Source: Coprococcus ammoniilyticus (GTDB lineage Bacteria; Bacillota; Clostridia; Lachnospirales; Lachnospiraceae). From it: a DNA stretch of 64,000 nt. The DNA is taken from NCBI RefSeq assembly GCF_025567345.1, contig NZ_JAOQJS010000006.1, positions 1-64,000 of the forward strand, in the 5' to 3' direction. Under the pieces are notes generated by a model. The model did not search any database and was not told the origin of the DNA. It saw only the letters and a program-made list of their open reading frames with translations. A program made the position numbers and the translations under genes. Of this stretch, positions 17,550 through 25,982 are shown piece by piece (the stretch's first letter is position 1; every line of letters begins with the position of its first letter).

Positions 17550-19805
17550 ATGAAGAATCCATTATGGAAACGGCTGCCGAAGGAGCTGGCTGCCGATCTT
17601 GGAAAGTATCTGGTTATTTTCCTGTTTATGATCTTGAGTATTGGTTTTGTGTCCGGCTTTCTGGTAGCCGGTAAGAGTATGGTCGCTACATATGATGAGA
17701 GCTTTGATAAGTATAATATCGAGAATGGTAATTTTGAGTACAAGGATGAAGCATCATCCGAGGCGGTTAAAGCGATTGAAGATGAGGGGGTAAAGCTGTA
17801 TGAGAATTATTACTATGAGAAAATCGTAGAAAAAGATGGGGATGAAAGCACACTCCGTATTTTTAAGAATCGTACAGATGTGGATAAGATCTGTCTGATG
17901 GAGGGAGCGTTCCCTGCGGCAGAAGATGAGATTGCAATTGACCGTATGTATGCGGAAAATAATGGGATCAAGGTAGGAGATGATCTGTCGGTTGATGGGC
18001 AGACATATAAGGTATCGGGCTTTGTAGCATTATCTGATTACAGCGCTTTGTTCCAGAATAATAATGATACGATGTTTGATTCCGTGTTGTTTGGTGTTGC
18101 GATCGTAACGGATGAACGGTTTGAAAGCTTTGACAAAGGGCTGATGCATTATTCTTATGCCTGGATCTATGACGATGAACCTGAAGATGAGAAAGCGGAG
18201 AAGGATGTATCCGATGATCTTGCAAAGGTGATCAGTCAGTATGGAGAAGTGGAGAAGTTTATTCCAAGATATACGAATCAGGCAATTAATTTTACCGGAG
18301 AGGATATGGGTGGTGATTCGATAATGGTGGAAACACTGCTTTATATTATAATCGTGATCATGGCATTTATCTTTGCGATTACGATCAACAATACGATCGT
18401 AAAGGAAGCCGGCACGATCGGTACGCTTCGGGCATCTGGTTACACAAGAGGAGAATTACTGGCGCATTACATTTCTCTTCCGATCCTGGTTACATTTGTA
18501 GCAGCTGTAATCGGAAATGTTCTGGGATATACAGTATTTAAAAATGTCTGCGTGGCGATGTATTATGGCAGTTACAGTCTGACAAAATATGTGACAAAAT
18601 GGAATGCGGAAGCATTTGTAAAGACGACGGTTATTCCGATCGTGCTGATGCTTGTCATAACAGCATGGATGATCTATTCGAAGCTCCGTATGTCACCGCT
18701 TCGGTTTATCAGACGGGATCTTTCAAAGTCAAAGAGAAAGAAAGCGGTCAAGCTGCCACATTTCCGTTTCTTTACCAGATTCCGTATACGTGTGATCCTG
18801 CAGAATCTGCCAAGCTATATCGTATTGTTTATCGGAGTAACATTTGCGATCGTTCTGCTGATGTTCGGAATGATGATGTCGCCGCTTTTAAAACACTATC
18901 AGGATGAAACACTGGACAACATGCTTGCGGATTATCAGTACGTTTTGAAAATGCCTGTGGAAACAGAGAACAAGGATGCAGAGAAATACTTGGTAACTTC
19001 CCTGATCTATAAAACAGATATAAGAGATGAAGAAGTCATGGTCTATGGTATCTCGGATGACAGCAAGTATTCCAAGGTACAGCCTGCGGATGGAGAAATG
19101 CTGATCTCTGACGGACTTCGTGACAAATATAAACTGAAAAACGGGGATACGATCACGCTGGATAAGGAATATTCATCCGATTCTTATAAGATAAAGGTTT
19201 CCGGTGTGTGCACATATCCTGCGGCACTGGCAGTATTTATGAATGAGAAGACATATCGGGAAATGTTCGATGTCGAAGAGGGATATTTCTCCGGATATTT
19301 CTCAAATGAGAAGCTGACTGATATTGATGAGAAGCTGATCGCGACAGTCGTCACAGAGGAAGATCTGACAAAGGTATCAAGACAGCTTGATCGTTCCATG
19401 GGCCAGATGTTTTATATGTTTGAGGTATTCGCACTGGCGATGTTCATGCTGATGGTTTATCTGCTTACAAAGCTGATCATTGAGAGGAATACCATATCAA
19501 TATCCATGGTAAAGATCCTTGGATATGAGAACAAAGAGATCAACAGATTATATCTGTCTGCGACAACATGGGTGATGGCAGTGTGTGTCATCCTCGGAAT
19601 CATTCTTTCACAGGTGGCGATCGCCGGGATCTATTATGTGATGATGAAGGAAGCGATCAGTGGATGGATGACGATCTATATTGCTCCGTATATTTATCCT
19701 GCGATCTTTATCCTGGCAATGGCAGCCTATGGAATCATCGCTGTCTTCCAGGTAAAAAGGATCAAACGGATCCCGATGGATGAGGCGTTGAAAAATGTTG
19801 AATAA
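17550..19805 (+). CDS. ABC transporter permease, FtsX/MacB-like
   Basis: 751 residues with two FtsX-like halves. A membrane helix near 20-42 is followed by a ~200-residue extracellular MacB-type domain. Then three helices lie around 268-290, 312-340 and 362-382, a further helix near 422-447, a second extracellular domain (about 450-620), and C-terminal helices near 628-648, 676-700 and 712-738. The C-terminus KRIKRIPMDEALKNVE is typical. It is co-transcribed with the ATPase upstream. Confidence 0.88.
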   Translation: MKNPLWKRLPKELAADLGKYLVIFLFMILSIGFVSGFLVAGKSMVATYDESFDKYNIENGNFEYKDEASSEAVKAIEDEGVKLYENYYYEKIVEKDGDESTLRIFKNRTDVDKICLMEGAFPAAEDEIAIDRMYAENNGIKVGDDLSVDGQTYKVSGFVALSDYSALFQNNNDTMFDSVLFGVAIVTDERFESFDKGLMHYSYAWIYDDEPEDEKAEKDVSDDLAKVISQYGEVEKFIPRYTNQAINFTGEDMGGDSIMVETLLYIIIVIMAFIFAITINNTIVKEAGTIGTLRASGYTRGELLAHYISLPILVTFVAAVIGNVLGYTVFKNVCVAMYYGSYSLTKYVTKWNAEAFVKTTVIPIVLMLVITAWMIYSKLRMSPLRFIRRDLSKSKRKKAVKLPHFRFFTRFRIRVILQNLPSYIVLFIGVTFAIVLLMFGMMMSPLLKHYQDETLDNMLADYQYVLKMPVETENKDAEKYLVTSLIYKTDIRDEEVMVYGISDDSKYSKVQPADGEMLISDGLRDKYKLKNGDTITLDKEYSSDSYKIKVSGVCTYPAALAVFMNEKTYREMFDVEEGYFSGYFSNEKLTDIDEKLIATVVTEEDLTKVSRQLDRSMGQMFYMFEVFALAMFMLMVYLLTKLIIERNTISISMVKILGYENKEINRLYLSATTWVMAVCVILGIILSQVAIAGIYYVMMKEAISGWMTIYIAPYIYPAIFILAMAAYGIIAVFQVKRIKRIPMDEALKNVE

Positions 19806-19856
19806 GTCATTTGATCGTAATGTTCAAAATTGAATGATCTGAAACAAAAACGACCT

Positions 19857-19882
19857 AAAAACTTTCAATATTGAAAGTTTTT
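19857..19882. repeat. Perfect 26-bp palindrome
   Basis: AAAAACTTTCAAT is followed directly by its exact reverse complement with no spacer, 51 nt after the permease stop. It has A and T runs at both ends and could serve as a weak bidirectional terminator. Confidence 0.6.
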
Positions 19883-19909
19883 ACAAATATAACAAATTTA
19901 TAAAAAACA

Positions 19910-19945
19910 GGGAGATTTGCAGTTCACAAATCTCCCTTCTTATTG
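19910..19945 (+). terminator. Terminator after the ABC operon
   Basis: GGGAGATTTG and CAAATCTCCC form a perfect 10-bp stem with a 7-nt loop, followed by a T-rich tail. Confidence 0.85.
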
Positions 19946-20050
19946 TTATCATCGTAAAGATGGTGTGCTGGAGATTTTGTCGAAAGAAGGCGTGCATTTC
20001 GATCGATAGTATCACAGTAAAACAGGTACAATAGAAGAAGGGAGATTATT

Positions 20051-21376
20051 ATGAATCAGAAAAAAGAAGCGATTTATGATGCAAGGGAACTGGGTGTTCC
20101 GAAAATGTTGCTGTTAGGTTTGCAGCACATGTTTGCCATGTTTGGTGCAACTATCTTAGTACCAATTCTGGTAAATACTTATTTTAATGGAGAGGGCTTA
20201 TCCATTCAGGTTACACTGATCTGTGCCGGAATCGGAACATTATTCTTCCATTTATGTACAAAATTAAAGGTGCCTGCATTTTTGGGTTCCTCATTTGCTT
20301 TCTTAGGAGGCTTTCACACAGTCGCAAATCTTGATACCGGAATCTTCAAAGATATGTCTATGGGTGAGAAATTACCTTATGCATGTGGTGGTATCGTAGT
20401 GGCAGGTGCGTTGTATCTGGTTCTTGCACTGGTTGTAAAACTGGTTGGCGTAAAACGAGTTATGCGTTTCCTTCCACCTGTTGTTACCGGACCAATTATT
20501 ATCTGTATCGGTCTGAGTCTTGCGCCATCAGCCGTAAATAATGCAAAAACAAATTGGCTTCTTGCAATTATCGCATTTGCAGTTATCGTAATTTTCAATA
20601 TCTGGGGCAAAGGAATGTTCAAGATCATTCCGATCCTTATGGGTGTTGTGATCTCATATGTAGTTGCATTTATTCTTTTCAAATGTGGTGTTCACAATCC
20701 GGACGGATCTGCAATCTTCACATTTAAGGCAGTAAAGGATGCCGGATGGGTGGATCTTCCTCCATTCCAGCTTTGTAAATTCAATATTACTTCCATCCTT
20801 GTAATGGCACCTATCGCTCTTGCAACTATGATGGAGCATATCGGAGATATCTCAGCAATCTCAGCTACAACAGGAAATAATTTCATCAAGGATCCGGGAC
20901 TTCACAGAACTCTGATCGGTGATGGTCTTGCTACAGCGTTTGCTGCTGCATTCGGCGGCCCTGCAAATACAACATACGGTGAGAATACCGGTGTTCTTGA
21001 GCTTAGCCGTGTATACGATCCAAGAGTCGTACGTCTGGCTGCTGTATATGCGATCCTTCTCAGCTTTTCACCAAAGGTTGCTGAGTGTATCGGTTCACTT
21101 CCTGCATCGATCATCGGTGGTGTCAGCTTCATGCTGTACGGAATGATCTCAGCTATCGGTGTTCGTAATGTTGTTGAAAATAAGGTTGATTTCACAAAGT
21201 CACGTAACCTGATCGTTGCTGCTGTTATCCTTGTCAGCGGACTTGGATTCGGTGATGGTATTACCTTCACAGTTGCAGGAACATCGATCACATTAACATC
21301 ACTTGCTATCGCAGCTATCCTTGGAATTGCTTTAAACGCAATCCTTCCGGGCAAAGACTACGAATTCGACGAGTAA
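20051..21376 (+). CDS. uraA: Uracil permease (NCS2 family)
   Basis: 441 residues with about 12-14 membrane segments. Family marks are PKMLLLGLQHMFAMFGATILVP at the N-terminus, VPAFLGSSFAFLGG, PPVVTGPIIICIGLSL and the substrate-site motif TTYGENTGVLELSRVYDP. This motif set points to UraA/PyrP-type uracil-proton symport rather than xanthine transport, but specificity is inferred. Ribosome binding site GAAGGGAG precedes the ATG. No PyrR attenuator is evident in the 100 nt upstream. It is followed 7 nt after the stop by palindromic element 2. Confidence 0.9.
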   Translation: MNQKKEAIYDARELGVPKMLLLGLQHMFAMFGATILVPILVNTYFNGEGLSIQVTLICAGIGTLFFHLCTKLKVPAFLGSSFAFLGGFHTVANLDTGIFKDMSMGEKLPYACGGIVVAGALYLVLALVVKLVGVKRVMRFLPPVVTGPIIICIGLSLAPSAVNNAKTNWLLAIIAFAVIVIFNIWGKGMFKIIPILMGVVISYVVAFILFKCGVHNPDGSAIFTFKAVKDAGWVDLPPFQLCKFNITSILVMAPIALATMMEHIGDISAISATTGNNFIKDPGLHRTLIGDGLATAFAAAFGGPANTTYGENTGVLELSRVYDPRVVRLAAVYAILLSFSPKVAECIGSLPASIIGGVSFMLYGMISAIGVRNVVENKVDFTKSRNLIVAAVILVSGLGFGDGITFTVAGTSITLTSLAIAAILGIALNAILPGKDYEFDE

Positions 21377-21382
21377 TTACAA

Positions 21383-21603
21383 CTACACAAGACTGAAACA
21401 AACATATAAATAAAGCCGTTACACTAAGACACGCTGCGGTTTCGATGAACTGCATATACCTGATTTGCAAATGTTCCTGTGCCAACTCGCCCTTTGGGCT
21501 CAGACAGGCACCCACATTTGCTGGTATATGCATTCCATAACGAAATCCTCACTTGAGGTCTTAGTGTAACGGCTTTTTATATGTTTGTTGTTGCCTTGTG
21601 TAG
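21383..21603 (-). repeat. Large palindromic intergenic element 2 (221 nt)
   Basis: Outer arms of about 46-48 nt (CTACACAAG, AAACATATAAA, GCCGTTACACTAAGAC and their complements) enclose nested stems. The conserved core lies on the minus strand at 21476-21511 and reads GTGCCTGTCTGAGCC, CAAA, GGGCGAGTTGGCACAGG. Minus-strand side motifs GGATTTCGTTATGG (21535-21548) and GAAACCGCAG (21434-21443) are shared with the element at 34042. T runs flank the stem in both directions, so it can also terminate transcription of uraA. Confidence 0.85.
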
Positions 21604-21763
21604 ATTGACATACCTGCTAATTGTGTAGCTGTGGGAAATCCATGTCGTGTATTTCGGCAAATAAATGTAAGATGAAGCATTGATGCTTGAATTGTATGAT
21701 TAAGAAATAAAGAGTGCCTATTAATAACATGAAAAATTGTATTTTAAATAAGAAGGTATAAAG

Positions 21764-21990
21764 AAAATTATGTACACTTGGTATAAAAAATCTCCCAGAC
21801 GTTCCGGATATGATAGATACGAGAATTTTGTTGCGAGAAACACGCTATCAGCGAATGCGGGTGCCTGTTTGAGCCTGAAAGGCGAGTTGGCACAGGAGCA
21901 TGAGCGAATAGATGCGTGTGACGAGTAGAAATTCGTAGTATATCATATCAGGAGCGCCCGGGAGATTTTATATCAGGTGTACATAATTTT
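21764..21990 (+). repeat. Large palindromic intergenic element 3 (227 nt)
   Basis: Outer arms start with AAAATTATGTACAC and continue through TATAAAA, TCTCCC and GATATGATA, pairing over about 55 nt with scattered mismatches. The core at 21861-21896 reads GTGCCTGTTTGAGCC, TGAAA, GGCGAGTTGGCACAGG on the plus strand. A side motif GAATTTTGTTGCG (21823) and bulge GAATAG correspond to motifs of elements 2 and 5. The element ends 7 nt before the stop of the convergent FKBP gene. Confidence 0.85.
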
Positions 21991-21997
21991 TTCCTGT

Positions 21998-22423
21998 TTA
22001 TTCTACATCCAGAAGTTCAATCTTGAAGTTCAGTTCCTTGCCTGCCATCTCATGGTTTGCATCAAAGGTGATCGTAGTGTCATCCTTGGCAGTTACCTTA
22101 ACAGGGAAAGACTGTCCGGCAGGATTTGACAGGAATACCTTCTGGTCGATCTCCAGATCCTCAGCACCGGGAAGCTGGCTGATCTCAACAGTTAAGATGT
22201 TTTCAGGATCCGGCATACCGTATGCTTCTTCCGGCATAAGGTGAACATCGATGATATCACCGATCGCCATGCCCTTAACAGCTTCGTCAAAGCCCTTGAT
22301 CATCATGCCTGCACCGCATACAAAGTCGATCGGTTCCCCACGGTCATAGGATGAATCAAATTTGGTTCCATCGTTAAATGTTCCTGTATAGTGAACCGTA
22401 CATTTCTTGCCTTCGTTACTCAT
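21998..22423 (-). CDS. FKBP-type peptidyl-prolyl isomerase, SlyD-like
   Basis: 141 residues. The start at 22423 (MSNEGKK) is preferred because GGAGGAATTTTTT precedes it; a longer frame adds seven residues that include that site. FKBP strands (CTVHYTGTFNDGTKFDSS, MIKGFDEAVKGMAIGD) flank an insert-in-flap domain (PEEAYGMPDPENILTVE ... FPVKVTAKDDTTITFDANHEMAGKELNF), the SlyD arrangement combining isomerase and chaperone activity. It lacks the histidine-rich metal-binding tail of E. coli SlyD. It is cytosolic. Confidence 0.9.
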   Translation of the reverse strand: MSNEGKKCTVHYTGTFNDGTKFDSSYDRGEPIDFVCGAGMMIKGFDEAVKGMAIGDIIDVHLMPEEAYGMPDPENILTVEISQLPGAEDLEIDQKVFLSNPAGQSFPVKVTAKDDTTITFDANHEMAGKELNFKIELLDVE

Positions 22424-22516
22424 AAAAAATTCCTCCGATTTCATTGAATGTCTTATTCTAACATGAAATCAGAGGAATGACTATAAAATGTTCATGAAAA
22501 CGATATCTGGAAGATC

Positions 22517-23032
22517 TTAGTAGTAACCGAACTCGTCAATTGCATCGTCTACACCGTCCCGATAATCGTCATCTTCATCATATCGATCTTCATCATAATC
22601 TCCCATATTGTCATATACGTCATCATATCCATCATCGTAGGAGTCGTAAACATCCTGAGAATGAGCAGCTTCAGTTGCCGTAGAATAACGGGATGAAGAA
22701 CCGGAATGTTTATTATAACCGGATGCTGTTGGTTTTTCGGTTGTATTTGGTTCCGGTTTATATGTGGCTTTTTTCTTTGTTTTATATGAAGAGGACTGTT
22801 TATGATAATTGGATTCAGTCGTTGCCTGTGTTGTAACATTATAGGACTTACGGTGACCGTAATCTTTGTGGTACCAGCAGTAGGTTTCGTTTTTATCCAC
22901 TTCCCAGTCGCATCCGATATAATAGCAGGTATGCTTTCCGCTGTCACTGACAGCACCGATGATGTAACAGATAATAAGAAAAATAATGATGCCTGGGAGG
23001 CATCCTCCCGAATTAGAATTTGAATGTGACAT
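22517..23032 (-). CDS. Small membrane protein with cysteine motif and acidic tail
   Basis: 171 residues. The start at 23032 (MSHSNSNSGG) has GGAGG nine bases upstream. One membrane helix (about 14-33, IIIFLIICYIIGAV) is followed by a compact cysteine segment C-x4-C-x10-C (HTCYYIGCDWEVDKNETYCWYHK). A low-complexity K/S/T-rich linker follows, then a Tyr/Asp-rich tail ending DDAIDEFGYY. I do not recognise a family. It is transcribed from 93 nt upstream of the FKBP gene and may be co-transcribed with it. Confidence 0.65.
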   Translation of the reverse strand: MSHSNSNSGGCLPGIIIFLIICYIIGAVSDSGKHTCYYIGCDWEVDKNETYCWYHKDYGHRKSYNVTTQATTESNYHKQSSSYKTKKKATYKPEPNTTEKPTASGYNKHSGSSSRYSTATEAAHSQDVYDSYDDGYDDVYDNMGDYDEDRYDEDDDYRDGVDDAIDEFGYY

Positions 23033-23297
23033 ATGAATCCCTCCGATCGAAAATGTGACCAACCTACCGTTTGTCTATAGAGAAAAATAAGAAAAACGGA
23101 ATTGTGGTTAATATATACAGGTTTTTGTTATATAGAGGATACAAAAAACGATGTACAAAAAAAGACACATAAATATATTTGTGGTAAATATATTAGCAGA
23201 ACCTGAAAATTAACTATAGAAGTTATCAGCAAGATGGTTTAAAATAAAAAGGAAAATTGGATTCAAACATAAGTGATATGATGAAACGAGAAAAGAA

Positions 23298-25913
23298 ATG
23301 AACAATAGACAGAAACGAGAAAAGCAGTTTTATAGGAAAAAGAAGAATTATAAAAAAGCCGGCATCTGCATAGGGATGGCGGCTGTATTAGCGAGCACGG
23401 TTTTTTCCTGGGACAGCCTGCACGATGCCAATAGAACCGGTACAGGACAGACAGATACAACGATTCATACATATGATATGAGTGAGCTTGCTTCGAAAGA
23501 ACAGCAGGGTCATACAGTACAGATCAATGGGAAAGATTATACGGTTGCCGGGTTGAGTGATACGACAGAGCAGACGGACGAAGCGATGGAGATCTGTGAT
23601 CAGGATATACAGGATGAGAGTGCGGAAAATCGGGATCCGGTAGAATATATTGCCGGGGTTCCGGTGAAAGAAGCGAAAGATGCTTCTGATGTGGTAGAAC
23701 TGATCAATGATAACTGGGATCAGGACTACACAGTACCGGATACAGAAACAACAGAACCAGGATCCGATGGAAGTACAGACTCCAATGACAAATATCAGTT
23801 AAAGCGTCTGATGGTATTGACAGATGGAGCGCAGCTTACAGACAGCTATGGTGCATCCGAGATCCTTCATTATGGAGATTATAATGAATATGTGCTGCAG
23901 TTTGATACAACTGCGGATACGGAATATGCTTATTATGAGTTGACGGATGCTTATGGTACGGATCATTGTTTTATCGATCAGGTGGTAGACAGTGATATTC
24001 TTGCAGATGTTCCGGACATTGAAGACCATAATTCCCTGTCCTGGGGCGGCAGCGTGATGGGATTTGGCTATCTGAAAGCAGAATACGATTATTATGTGAT
24101 CAATCAGGAAGTGACAGTTGCCATTATTGATACAGGTCTGGATGCAACGAATAAGATTTTTAAGGGCAGAATAGATACCAAGCATAGTTATTGTTTTCAG
24201 GGAAAAGATAAAGTAAGTAGAAATAAGGCATATACGGATGGAAATGGACACGGAACCCATGTAGCCGGTATCATTGCAGATAATACACCGGAAAATGTAA
24301 AACTGATGATCCTTAAAACCTTTGATGATGCAGGTAAATCGTCAAATCTTGCAATCCGGAGCGCATTACAATATGCGGTATCCCAAAAGGCAGATGTAGT
24401 AAATATGAGCCTTGGATGGACAGGATTATTCTGGAAATATTCTACATTATTAAAGGATGTATTAAAGAAGGCAGAGGCATCTGGAACGGTTGTCTGCTGT
24501 GCAGCCGGTAATTATGCAACGGATGTCAGCACAACTTACCCTGCAAACAGAGGAAATGTAATAACGGTAACTGCGATGAACAGCAATGAGAATTTTGCAG
24601 CCAGCTATTCCAACTATGGAGATACTGTTGATTTCTGCGCACCGGGAACCAGTGTTGTATCAACATATCTGAAGGGCAAGTATCAGAAGATGTCCGGTAC
24701 CTCTATGGCAACGCCACATATAACAGCGGCGGTGGCATATGTGAAGATGATCCAGCCATCACTGAACTACAAGGGTGTGAAGAAGGTACTTAAGAAATAT
24801 GCCGTTGATAAGGGAACCTATGGCTGGGATCCACAATATGGCTGGGGCTATGTTAATCTTCATGATTATTTTGATCAGTCGGGTCTGAAGGTCCAGTATA
24901 CAGATTATGATGAAAATGGAAATGAAAAGCCGGAATCGCAGACTGCATTTTCCAAGCAGACAGTTACCAGAGAATATGGAAGCAAGGCATATCGGTATAA
25001 AGTTACGACCAATTCAGAGGGAAAAGTGACATACCAGTCATCTAATACCAGAATTGCGGAAGCAGATGAAAAAGGCTATATTTCGATAAAGGGTGTAGGA
25101 AGCTGCACGATCACTGCAACGGTCGGAGCAGATGCAGCATATAAAACGACATTGGCAAGTTATACACTGACTGTAACACCGAAGGACATATCCGGTCTTA
25201 CAGCAACACTGTCAAAGAAAGTATATCAGTATGCAGGTAAGAGCTGTAAGCCGTCCGTGGCAGTTGCCGGATTGAATAAAGAAGATTATACGGTAACATA
25301 CAGAAATGCCAAAAAGGTAGGAAGTGCAACCTGTGTTGTGACCGGAACCGGAAATTATACCGGAAAGATCGAATGTCCATATACGATCCGGCTTGCAGAA
25401 GCAGAACTGAAAACGGTAGCAAACCAGAAGAGTGGCTTGTCTTTGACCTGGGACAGCGTACCGGGAGCAGAGGGCTATCGGATCTATCGCAGAACATATA
25501 AAGGAAAATGGCAGAGAATCGGAGATGTCAATTCCGGAGACACATTGACTTATGTAGACACATCTGCAAAATCAGGCACATGGTATGCATATAGAATCCG
25601 GGCTAGAAAGGGCGCATCTTTTGGTGCTTACAGCGATGCGGTAGTAACCCGGAGACTGACCAGACCGGCAATATCGGTAAAAGAACGCAGCTACGGTGTT
25701 GCAGTAAAATGGAAATCGATCAAAGGAGCAAAGAAGTATAAGATATACAGACAGGAAGAAAAAGGCTCCATGAAACAGATTGGAACAACAACGGATCTTT
25801 ACTGGAAAGATAAGACGGCAAGATCCGGTTATCGCTATGTATATACGGTAAAGGCAGTAAGCGGCAGTGCGCAGAGCTGTGCAGCAAAAAGAGTCACAAT
25901 TATAAAGAAGTAA
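23298..25913 (+). CDS. Secreted subtilisin-like serine protease with Ig-like and fibronectin-like domains
   Basis: 871 residues. A basic N-terminus and hydrophobic segment (about 22-38) serve for export. A long acidic propeptide-like region runs to about 260. The S8 catalytic domain has Asp278 (AIIDTGLD), His318 (DGNGHGTHVAG) and Ser469 (SGTSMATPH). After about 545 comes a Big_2-like Ig domain (SSNTRIAEADEKGYISIKGVGSCTITA), a strand domain with YTVTYRNAKKVGSATCVVTGTGNYTG, and two fibronectin type III-like repeats (from about 700), each with the motif GYRIYRR / KYKIYRQ. It probably degrades extracellular or host protein. GAGAAAAGAA serves as a weak ribosome binding site. Confidence 0.9.
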   Translation: MNNRQKREKQFYRKKKNYKKAGICIGMAAVLASTVFSWDSLHDANRTGTGQTDTTIHTYDMSELASKEQQGHTVQINGKDYTVAGLSDTTEQTDEAMEICDQDIQDESAENRDPVEYIAGVPVKEAKDASDVVELINDNWDQDYTVPDTETTEPGSDGSTDSNDKYQLKRLMVLTDGAQLTDSYGASEILHYGDYNEYVLQFDTTADTEYAYYELTDAYGTDHCFIDQVVDSDILADVPDIEDHNSLSWGGSVMGFGYLKAEYDYYVINQEVTVAIIDTGLDATNKIFKGRIDTKHSYCFQGKDKVSRNKAYTDGNGHGTHVAGIIADNTPENVKLMILKTFDDAGKSSNLAIRSALQYAVSQKADVVNMSLGWTGLFWKYSTLLKDVLKKAEASGTVVCCAAGNYATDVSTTYPANRGNVITVTAMNSNENFAASYSNYGDTVDFCAPGTSVVSTYLKGKYQKMSGTSMATPHITAAVAYVKMIQPSLNYKGVKKVLKKYAVDKGTYGWDPQYGWGYVNLHDYFDQSGLKVQYTDYDENGNEKPESQTAFSKQTVTREYGSKAYRYKVTTNSEGKVTYQSSNTRIAEADEKGYISIKGVGSCTITATVGADAAYKTTLASYTLTVTPKDISGLTATLSKKVYQYAGKSCKPSVAVAGLNKEDYTVTYRNAKKVGSATCVVTGTGNYTGKIECPYTIRLAEAELKTVANQKSGLSLTWDSVPGAEGYRIYRRTYKGKWQRIGDVNSGDTLTYVDTSAKSGTWYAYRIRARKGASFGAYSDAVVTRRLTRPAISVKERSYGVAVKWKSIKGAKKYKIYRQEEKGSMKQIGTTTDLYWKDKTARSGYRYVYTVKAVSGSAQSCAAKRVTIIKK

Positions 25914-25982
25914 AATGTACAGGCATCATTTGAAGTCAGGTGGATTTGATTTTAGATGATGTCTGTTTTGAAAGGAAAGAAA

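Noticed and set aside
19941..20009. Open frame ending DGVLEILSKEGVHFDR before uraA
   Set aside because: It has no start codon or ribosome binding site and begins inside the terminator; probably chance or an old remnant too small to judge.
20010..20050. PyrR attenuator before uraA
   Set aside because: No PyrR-binding loop or competing hairpin could be recognised; the only strong hairpin upstream is the terminator of the preceding operon.
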